A DNA stretch of 64,000 nucleotides from Dyadobacter fermentans DSM 18053 (GTDB lineage Bacteria > Bacteroidota > Bacteroidia > Cytophagales > Spirosomataceae). The stretch spans positions 5,806,501 to 5,870,500 of the forward strand of contig NC_013037.1 of the NCBI RefSeq assembly GCF_000023125.1. Reading direction: 5' to 3'. Shown here in pieces: positions 35,102-41,782 of this stretch. How positions within the stretch are numbered: position 1 is the first letter of the stretch; every line of letters starts with the position of its first letter. Both the position numbers and the translations under genes were made by a program. Below the pieces are notes generated by a model. The model searched no databases. It saw nothing but the letters and a program-made list of their open reading frames with translations, and was not told where the DNA came from.

Positions 35102-37048
35102 TTACTGCCTGTCGAACCAGATCTGCATTTCATTGGCACCGCGGTTGGCCCAGGCGTAGTACGGGATTAGGGTAATGTTCTGCTCCTTGGATTTCAGGAC
35201 GTTAATGCCGCCCAGCATTTCCTTTTGGTAAGCGGGGGTAAATTCCTGTGTTCCGGACATTCTGATCGAGAGCGCCTTTCCGCCATTGTCGTGACCTTCG
35301 GCGCAATACAGCACCGGCCCGCGTTCTATGGCTACTTTGCCTTTGTTGGCCGTCAGTTTTTCATTTGAAATGACCCTGCGCACGGGCATATCCAGCACCA
35401 GCTCCACCACATCGCCCTTTTTCCAGGTGCGGTTGAGTTTGAGGTAACCGTTTTCGATGGCAGCGTCGGCCTTCTTGCCATTGATCTGCACGGTTACCGG
35501 TTTGGCTAGCTTGTCTTCGTAGCTGTACAAATCTCCGGGAATAGCCTGGCCCGTGGCCCAGCCGGGAATGCGGATGTGCAGCGGAAATGCGCCGCTTTTT
35601 TCGGGATCAACCTGAATGCGGATATTTCCCTGCCATGGATATTGCGTCTGCTGGGAGATCTGAACGGCCGTGGCAGGTAAGGTAATGTTTGCTTTGGTGT
35701 CTCCAAAAAGGTTGACAACGAGTGCATTGCCTTGCGTTGCATACATATAGCCCGGCATTGAAGGCAAAAACCGGGACACGTTCGTAGGGCAGCACGCCGT
35801 CCCGAACCACTCGTGCCGCACAGCACCGGAGCCTTTGTTGAAATCATTCTTGCCGTTGGACGACATCGGGTTTACATAAAAGAACGTATTCCCTTTCACG
35901 CCCATACCGCCCAGGAAGCCGTTGTAAAGCACCCGTTCGAACACATCCATATACTTCGCCTCGCCGGTGCGCAGGTACATTTTGTGGTTCCAGAGCATAT
36001 TGGCAATGGCCGCGCAGGTTTCGGCGTAGGCATTGTCGTTGGGCAGTATATAAGGTTTGTCGAACGCCTCGCCGTCTTCCCGGGCGCCCATTCCGCCGGT
36101 TACGTACTGTTTGCGGTGCGTCGCATCATTCCAGATCGCATCCACGGCGGCCTCGTCTTTCGGATCGGGGCGGAGCGTGAGCAGGTCGGCTACGCTCGTG
36201 TACAGGTATTGCGCACGCACGGCATGCCCTACGGCTTCGCGCTGACGTACGAAAGGCACCTGGTCCTGGAAATAGGCCGGGCCGAGTTTGTGTTCGTCGA
36301 GGAAGAGCGTGCGCTTGTCGGACCGGCCGCGCATGTCGATGAAGAACTTGGAAAGATCGAGGTATTCTTTTTTGCCGGTCACGCGGTAGAGGCGGATCAA
36401 TGCGAGCTCAGTTTCCTCATGGCCGGGAACGACCACCATTTGTCCCGGTTTCGGGCCAATGGTTTTCACAAGATGGTCGGCATTTTTGATTGCCACATTC
36501 AGCAGGTTTTTCTTGCCCGTTGCTTCATAATGCGCCACGGCGGCTTCGTACAAGTGGCCCACGTTGTATAATTCGTGGCTGCCGTTCTCGAATGAATAGC
36601 GATAGGGACCCGCGATCCAGTCGTAGGAGCCCGTGGTGTCCTTGTTAATGGTGCGGATCGTGTAAAGATAGCCGTCCGGTTCCTGCGCAGCCGCGAATAG
36701 CGTGATCAGCGAGTCAAGGTATTTGTCAAGTTTAGGATCATATTGATTTTGAAGTACATAAGAAGCGCCTTCCACGACTTTGAACACGTCGGAATCGTCA
36801 AATCGTGCACCTTTGAATACCCCTTTTTTCAAACCGCCTGCGACGGCGAAGTTGTCCAGCCGCCCCGATTCCTCGCATTGATGCAATGCATGAGGGACGG
36901 TCACGGCGCGGGCGAGGTCTACGCGGTCGTGCCAGAAACCCTGCGTGGTTTTCACGTTTTTGAGCGGTACGGGCTTGATGCCGCCCCTTTGGGCGAATGC
37001 GAATTGAGCGAAAAAAACAAGGATGAATATAGGAAGCGATTTGGTCAT
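35102..37048 (-). CDS. GH127-family glycosidase (DUF1680, beta-L-arabinofuranosidase-like), secreted
   Basis: Cysteine-dependent retaining glycosidase of 648 residues with signal peptide 1-19 (QFAFA). Conserved blocks are LYNVGHLYEAAVAHYEATGKKNLLNVAIKNADHLV, VVPGHEETELALIRLYRVTGKKEYL, HAVRAQYLYTSVADL, YVTGGMGAREDGEAF and ETCAAIANMLWN. The nucleophile region is GTACCPTNVSRFLPSMPGYMYA, with the vicinal Cys pair. The C-terminal beta domain extends to the end. It is transcribed alone and just clears the convergent LEA14-like gene. Confidence 0.92.
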   Translation of the reverse strand: MTKSLPIFILVFFAQFAFAQRGGIKPVPLKNVKTTQGFWHDRVDLARAVTVPHALHQCEESGRLDNFAVAGGLKKGVFKGARFDDSDVFKVVEGASYVLQNQYDPKLDKYLDSLITLFAAAQEPDGYLYTIRTINKDTTGSYDWIAGPYRYSFENGSHELYNVGHLYEAAVAHYEATGKKNLLNVAIKNADHLVKTIGPKPGQMVVVPGHEETELALIRLYRVTGKKEYLDLSKFFIDMRGRSDKRTLFLDEHKLGPAYFQDQVPFVRQREAVGHAVRAQYLYTSVADLLTLRPDPKDEAAVDAIWNDATHRKQYVTGGMGAREDGEAFDKPYILPNDNAYAETCAAIANMLWNHKMYLRTGEAKYMDVFERVLYNGFLGGMGVKGNTFFYVNPMSSNGKNDFNKGSGAVRHEWFGTACCPTNVSRFLPSMPGYMYATQGNALVVNLFGDTKANITLPATAVQISQQTQYPWQGNIRIQVDPEKSGAFPLHIRIPGWATGQAIPGDLYSYEDKLAKPVTVQINGKKADAAIENGYLKLNRTWKKGDVVELVLDMPVRRVISNEKLTANKGKVAIERGPVLYCAEGHDNGGKALSIRMSGTQEFTPAYQKEMLGGINVLKSKEQNITLIPYYAWANRGANEMQIWFDRQ

Positions 37049-37162
37049 CGGAAGTACAAAATTGGATAGCAGTTGAGCTTTTTAATTGATGTAAACCCAA
37101 AAAACATGCCAAGTTCGTACTTCCGGCGGTTTGAAACGGTGGTAATGCGACTCGTCGTTCGC

Positions 37163-38533
37163 TTACAAACCGTATTTCTCCATACGTCGGTAAAGCGCTG
37201 CGCGGCTGAGACCCAGCTCGCGGGCCGCATCGGTGATGTTTCCGTTGAAGCGTTTCAATGCTTTGATGATCATCGTTTTTTCCATGTCTTCCAGGTCGAA
37301 GCCGGTGGCGGTGGCAGGCTGCCCGGCCGAACTTTTGAGGAAAAGGTCATCAGGTTGCAAAGTTTTTTCCTGGGAAAGGATCACGGCGCGTTCCACGGCA
37401 TGTTGCAGTTCGCGGATATTGCCCGGCCAGTTGTACTGCTGCATTTTCTTCACCAATGCGTTGCTGATGTCGTTAACGGGCCGGTTGTATTTTTTGGCGT
37501 ATTGTTTGAGATAATAATCGGCGAGAGCGCTAATATCCTCGGGCCGGTCGCGCAGCGGAGGCAGTTCCAGCTCGATGGTATTGATCCGGTAGAGCAAATC
37601 CTGACGGAAGGTTTTGTCTGTCACCATTTTTTCGATGTTCATGTTGGTCGCGCAAATGAGGCGCACGTCCAGCGCGATGGGCTTGTTGGAGCCCACGCGG
37701 GTCACTTTGCGTTCCTGAATGACGGTGAGCAGCTTGGCCTGCAAAGGTAAGGTGAGGTTGCCGATCTCGTCGAGGAAAATCGTGCCGCCTTTGGCTTCTT
37801 CAAAACGCCCGGCGCGGTCTTCCTTGGCGTCGGTAAAGGCGCCTTTCACGTGTCCGAAGAGCTCGCTTTCGAAGAGCGTTTCGCTGATCGCCCCGAGGTC
37901 CACGGCCACGAATGGCTTGTCGGCGCGTTTGGAATGCTGGTGCACGTGCCTGGCGAGCTGCGTTTTGCCGGTACCGTTTTCGCCAAGGATGAGCACATTG
38001 GCGTCGGTGGAGGCTACACGTTCCGCCGTGAGGAGCACCTGGCGCATGCTGTCGCTGGTGGCTACAATGGTGTCGGCCGCGGCTTTGCTGTTCTTTTTGG
38101 GGTCGTCCTTGGTTTTTTCTTCCGCTACGGGCGCCACTTTGTCCTTGCCGCCTTCCAGCGCCGTCGCGATCGTCGCGAGGAGCTTGTCATTTTCCCATGG
38201 TTTCAGCACAAAATCGATCGCTCCGGCCTTAATGGCCCGGATTGCCATTTCGATATCACCATATGCGGTGATCATGATCACTTTCGCGGCTGGATTGATG
38301 TCCAGAATGCGGTCGAGCCAATGGAACCCCTCACGTCCGCTGTTCACATCGCGGGTGAAGTTCATGTCGAGCAGGATCAGGTTGTAATCGCCGTTGGTGA
38401 CGAGAAATGGCAGTTTTTGGGGGTTCTTTTCAATGTCGACGGCCTTGGCGTGGCGTTTCAGCAAAAGTTTGGCTGCACTGAGTACGTCAACATCGTCGTC
38501 GATAATGAGGATCTTGGCTTCTGATAGTAGCAT
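37163..38533 (-). CDS. NtrC-family sigma-54-dependent response regulator
   Basis: 456 residues from ATG 38533 (MLLSEAKILIIDDD). The receiver domain (about 7-125) has phospho-acceptor D56 in LILLDMNF. The AAA+ domain has Walker A GENGTGKTQ, the sigma-54 contact loop as GAFTDA rather than the canonical GAFTGA, and Walker B GGTIFLDEIG. The Fis-type helix-turn-helix is at the C-terminus (NITDAARELGLSRAALYRRMEKYGL). It is divergent from the adaptor/ABC permease cluster. The shared 313-bp region has a -24/-12 promoter and two dyads, so it is very probably the direct activator. No kinase is adjacent. Confidence 0.94.
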   Translation of the reverse strand: MLLSEAKILIIDDDVDVLSAAKLLLKRHAKAVDIEKNPQKLPFLVTNGDYNLILLDMNFTRDVNSGREGFHWLDRILDINPAAKVIMITAYGDIEMAIRAIKAGAIDFVLKPWENDKLLATIATALEGGKDKVAPVAEEKTKDDPKKNSKAAADTIVATSDSMRQVLLTAERVASTDANVLILGENGTGKTQLARHVHQHSKRADKPFVAVDLGAISETLFESELFGHVKGAFTDAKEDRAGRFEEAKGGTIFLDEIGNLTLPLQAKLLTVIQERKVTRVGSNKPIALDVRLICATNMNIEKMVTDKTFRQDLLYRINTIELELPPLRDRPEDISALADYYLKQYAKKYNRPVNDISNALVKKMQQYNWPGNIRELQHAVERAVILSQEKTLQPDDLFLKSSAGQPATATGFDLEDMEKTMIIKALKRFNGNITDAARELGLSRAALYRRMEKYGL

Positions 38534-38683
38534 GGCTGTTTTCTTGTGGTGCGCAGGCGGGTCGGCACTGCCGGATAAGGACTTAACGGAATTGTTTGTC
38601 AAGATAAGGACGCAATTTGAAATATTATTTCCTACAAAGCTAAAATGTCACTATTTTACCTTCAAAAGGCCACGAAAACCGGC

Positions 38684-38721
38684 TTGTCCGCGCCCGAACA
38701 AATTTGTCCGATAACGGACAT
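38684..38721. promoter_or_regulatory. Tandem dyad operators, probable enhancer (UAS) for the NtrC-type activator
   Basis: TTGTCCG-CGCC-CGAACAA (38684-38701; one half-site mismatch) and TTGTCCG-ATAA-CGGACAT (38704-38721) share the same half-site and 4-base spacer. Their centres are exactly 20 bp apart, two helical turns, as expected for cooperative binding of an NtrC dimer pair. They lie 64-100 bp upstream of the -24/-12 element. Confidence 0.72.
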
Positions 38722-38784
38722 TGATAGCCGTGTTGTGAATGCAAATTGCTTTGATATTCAAGTGATTAGACAGCTCTACCTGCT

Positions 38785-38801
38785 TTGGCATAGTGATTGG
38801 A
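38785..38801 (+). promoter_or_regulatory. Probable sigma-54 (-24/-12) promoter of the adaptor/ABC cluster
   Basis: TTGGCA (-24) and TTGGA (-12) align without gaps to the YTGGCACGRNNNTTGCW consensus. GG lies at 38787-38788 and the -12 dinucleotide at 38799-38800; here it is GG instead of GC. The predicted start is about 38812, leaving a short leader before the adaptor gene. It is supported by the divergent sigma-54 activator and the upstream tandem dyads. Confidence 0.65.
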
Positions 38802-38846
38802 TTATAAAAGCCAAATACAAAAGGCGAACTCAATCACTAGCATATA

Positions 38847-40154
38847 ATGGAAGTTAAGACACCTAACTCGACAAGCACCAGTAACGGATTTTCCGGAGGA
38901 TCAACCATGGACCGAGTTAAACCCAAGAAATTCTGGAATACCAAACGCATCAGCATGATCGGTGGCGGTGTTTTGCTGGCCGCTTTCCTGGTCTATCAGT
39001 TCTTTTTTGCCGATACGAGAAGCAAACTGAACGTGGAGCAGGACAAACTGACCATTTCGGAAGTGAGACAAGGTAAATTCGACGAATTCATCGTCGTGAC
39101 CGGCGTAGTGCAACCCCTGAAAACGATCCAGCTCGACGCGATCGTGGGTGGCTATGTGACGGAAAAACTCATCGAAGGCGGCAACATGGTGAAACAGGGC
39201 GACGTGCTCCTGCGGTTGGAAAACCAGAACCTGAAATTGAGCTTTCTCCAATCGGAAACCGAGGCCAGCCGCCTGGTAAACGATCTTCAAAATACACGTC
39301 AGAACCTGAAAGTGGCGCGTTTTACACTCCAAAAGACATTGAGCGACCTGGATTTCCAGCTAGACCAGGCCAAAGACGCACATGACCGCAACGTAAAACT
39401 TTTCAAGGACAAGGTCATTCCCGAAGCCGATTATCTGAAAACGAAGCGCGATTACGAAAAACTGGTAAGACAGCGTGAAATCGAGATCGAATCGCAGAAA
39501 TACCAGGAAGAAAATGCTAAAATGCAGATTACACAACTGGAAGGCACATTGGCCAGCACGCAGAAAAACGTGGGACTCTGGCGCCAGACGCTCGACAACC
39601 TGGTGGTGAAAGCGCCGGTATCCGGCCTGTTGTCATCCATGAATGTGGAAGTAGGATCGAATATCAACCAAGGGCAGAATATCGGGCAGATCGACGATTT
39701 GAACGGTTTCAAAATGCGCGTCAGCGTGGATGAGCATTATATTTCACGGATTTTTGTGGGTCTGCAAGGCTCGATGGAGTTCAATGGAAAGGATTACGGC
39801 CTGAAAATCATCAAAATTTATCCTGAGGTGCTCAGCGGCCGGTTTGAAGTGGATATGCAGTTCGATAAGGGCGCGCCGGAGCTGATCAAACGCGGGCAGT
39901 CTGCCCCGATCCGCCTGCAACTCGGTCAGCCTTCGCAGGCGACGTTGCTGCCGGTGGGTGGTTTCTTCTCCGAAACGGGTGGAAACTGGGTGTACGTGGT
40001 GGGTGACGATGGCAAGCGCGCCTCGAAACGCAACATTACCCTCGGTCGCAAAAACCCTGAATATTTCGAAGTCCTCGAAGGCTTGAAGCCTGGCGAGAAG
40101 GTGATTACCAGCTCGTATGAGAACTTTGGAGACAATGAAGTGTTGGAATTTTAG
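38847..40154 (+). CDS. Periplasmic adaptor (membrane-fusion protein) of a MacA/HlyD-type ABC system
   Basis: 435 residues: a cytoplasmic tail, one helix (about 37-52), a beta-barrel/lipoyl half (GGYVTEKLIEGGNMVKQGDVLLRLENQNL), a long coiled coil (about 125-250), the second lipoyl half (LDNLVVKAPVSGLLSSMNVEVGSNINQGQ) and a C-terminal membrane-proximal domain. It bridges an inner-membrane ABC complex to an outer-membrane exit duct. ATG 38907 is an alternative start with a better Shine-Dalgarno (GGAGGA) and would drop 20 residues. First gene after the sigma-54 promoter. No TolC-like gene is in the window. Confidence 0.9.
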   Translation: MEVKTPNSTSTSNGFSGGSTMDRVKPKKFWNTKRISMIGGGVLLAAFLVYQFFFADTRSKLNVEQDKLTISEVRQGKFDEFIVVTGVVQPLKTIQLDAIVGGYVTEKLIEGGNMVKQGDVLLRLENQNLKLSFLQSETEASRLVNDLQNTRQNLKVARFTLQKTLSDLDFQLDQAKDAHDRNVKLFKDKVIPEADYLKTKRDYEKLVRQREIEIESQKYQEENAKMQITQLEGTLASTQKNVGLWRQTLDNLVVKAPVSGLLSSMNVEVGSNINQGQNIGQIDDLNGFKMRVSVDEHYISRIFVGLQGSMEFNGKDYGLKIIKIYPEVLSGRFEVDMQFDKGAPELIKRGQSAPIRLQLGQPSQATLLPVGGFFSETGGNWVYVVGDDGKRASKRNITLGRKNPEYFEVLEGLKPGEKVITSSYENFGDNEVLEF

Positions 40155-40158
40155 AAGA

Positions 40159-40325
40159 CTTCGGCTGTCGGCAATCGGCAGTCGGCTTTTTTTGAGAAAA
40201 CTTTTGATTGACAGATTTGATAGTACAATGGCCGACAGCCGACCGCCGACAGCCGACCGCCGAAAGCCGAAATTTAAAACCTTTTACCATAACCCAGGCC
40301 GATAGCCGAAAGCCGATAGCCGACA
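40159..40325. repeat. Heptanucleotide repeat field (GCCGANN) with inverted copies
   Basis: Four heptads ending TCGGC run at 40159-40186. Six direct heptads GCCGACA/GCCGACC/GCCGAAA run at 40231-40272. Four more run at 40298-40325 after a 25-bp spacer. The left block is complementary to the right ones, so a large stem is possible. The field fills most of the gap between the adaptor and ATPase genes. It keeps an open frame running into the ATPase gene, although the ATPase's conserved start is downstream at 40340. Confidence 0.85.
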
Positions 40326-40339
40326 GCCAGAAAAAACAA

Positions 40340-41017
40340 ATGATTAAAATTAACAACATGCACAAGGTGTTTTCTACCGAAGAAGTAGAAACAACTGCCC
40401 TCAACGGGATTGACCTGGAAATTAAGGATGGCGAGTTTGTGGCCATCATGGGACCTTCCGGTTGCGGGAAATCGACGCTGCTGAATATTCTCGGACTGCT
40501 CGATAACCCCAGCGAAGGTTCTTACGAATTCTACGGAACGGAGGTCGCCAAAATGTCCGAACGCCAGCGGGCACAGATCCGCAAGGGCAATATCGGCTTC
40601 GTTTTCCAGAGCTTCAACCTGATCGATGAGCTGACGGTTTATGAAAACGTGGAGCTGCCGCTGCTTTACCTCAAAACGCCCCCGGCAGAAAGAAAGGAAA
40701 AGGTGGAGGCCGCGCTCACCCGCATGAATATGATGCACCGCCGCAACCACTTCCCGCAACAGCTATCGGGTGGTCAGCAACAGCGTACCGCCATTGCCCG
40801 CGCCGTGGTAGCAACCCCGAAAACAATCCTGGCCGATGAGCCGACCGGTAACCTCGACTCTAAAAACGGCGAGGAAGTAATGAACCTGCTCAGCCAGCTG
40901 AATGCAGCCGGAACGACGATCCTCATGGTAACGCACTCGCCTTACGACGCCGGCTTTGCACACCGCGTGGTGAACCTGTTCGATGGCAAGATCGTGACCG
41001 AGAAAATACATGTTTAG
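40340..41017 (+). CDS. ABC transporter ATPase, MacB/LolD type
   Basis: Nucleotide-binding subunit of 225 residues from ATG 40340 (MIKINNMHKVF). Walker A is GPSGCGKST, the Q-loop VFQSFNL, the signature LSGGQQQRTAIARA, Walker B ILADEPTGNLDS and the switch His is in VTHSPYDA. It is separate from its permeases, unlike E. coli MacB, and is the only ATPase gene in the cluster, so it presumably serves several or all of the seven downstream FtsX-type permeases. The 185-bp gap upstream carries the heptad repeats. Confidence 0.95.
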   Translation: MIKINNMHKVFSTEEVETTALNGIDLEIKDGEFVAIMGPSGCGKSTLLNILGLLDNPSEGSYEFYGTEVAKMSERQRAQIRKGNIGFVFQSFNLIDELTVYENVELPLLYLKTPPAERKEKVEAALTRMNMMHRRNHFPQQLSGGQQQRTAIARAVVATPKTILADEPTGNLDSKNGEEVMNLLSQLNAAGTTILMVTHSPYDAGFAHRVVNLFDGKIVTEKIHV

Positions 41018-41140
41018 AAAACCTCCGGCTATTGGCGACGCTTTATAGCAGGAACTTTTGACGCCGGGGCCAACCGCCCTTTGGAATGCAATGTGGGGCC
41101 CTGTGCCAAAGCGAGTTCGTACAATATGCCAAATCTAACC

Positions 41141-41770
41141 ATGAGAAAAATCTTAACCATCCTACTGGCCGGCGTAAGCACGCTGGCCATCGCCCAGAAA
41201 AGGGCTTACCTGAGCAGAAGCATCGATGACGACGGTAAAAAGCTGTCGATTAAAGTATCCGGCGTACTCGACGGCAAGGAAGTAGATGTGAACAAGACGT
41301 TCGATGTGGACGGTATGAGCCAGGAAGACCGCGAGGCGTTGCGGGAACGCGTGCTATCATCCATTGCCGAAGGTAACCTGGATTTGCCGGCACCGAAGGG
41401 CATAAGCCGCGAATCGGTGGCGACCGTGACCCCCAAGCCGCCCGTACCGCCCGTTGCCCCCGAACCGTCGGAAGATGAGCCGGAGACGATGGCATTCTCG
41501 TCCAATGAAGTGAATGCGGAAATGATCTCCTCGGGTAAGGGATTTATCAAAGAACCTGTTTCCAAAGATCCTAAGGGCTTTTCCAAACATGTTCGCTACA
41601 ATTCCGAAACGGGCGAAATGTTTATTAAATACAAATTCATGAAGGATGGCGATGAGTATATCTACGAAAAAACCGTGAATGCCGCCGAGAAATCGGAGAA
41701 AGAGCGGTTGAAGATCATCCGGAACTTTGAAAGCGAAATGGGCTTGCCGGGGAACGGCATGGAAATGTAA
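41141..41770 (+). CDS. Secreted protein of unknown function in the ABC cluster
   Basis: 209 residues from ATG 41141 with signal peptide MRKILTILLAGVSTLAIAQ. The N-terminal part is charged (ISIDDDGKKLSIKVSGVLDGKEVDVNKTFDVDGMSQEDREALRERVLSSI-like). A Pro/Glu-rich linker (about 95-117) and a C-terminal segment with EMFIKYKFMKDGDEYIYEKTVNAAEKSEKERLKIIRNFESEMG follow. No domain recognised. It ends 12 bp before permease 1, so it is firmly in the same transcript; a periplasmic accessory or substrate role is inference. Confidence 0.75.
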   Translation: MRKILTILLAGVSTLAIAQKRAYLSRSIDDDGKKLSIKVSGVLDGKEVDVNKTFDVDGMSQEDREALRERVLSSIAEGNLDLPAPKGISRESVATVTPKPPVPPVAPEPSEDEPETMAFSSNEVNAEMISSGKGFIKEPVSKDPKGFSKHVRYNSETGEMFIKYKFMKDGDEYIYEKTVNAAEKSEKERLKIIRNFESEMGLPGNGMEM

Positions 41771-41782
41771 ACGCGTGAAGGA

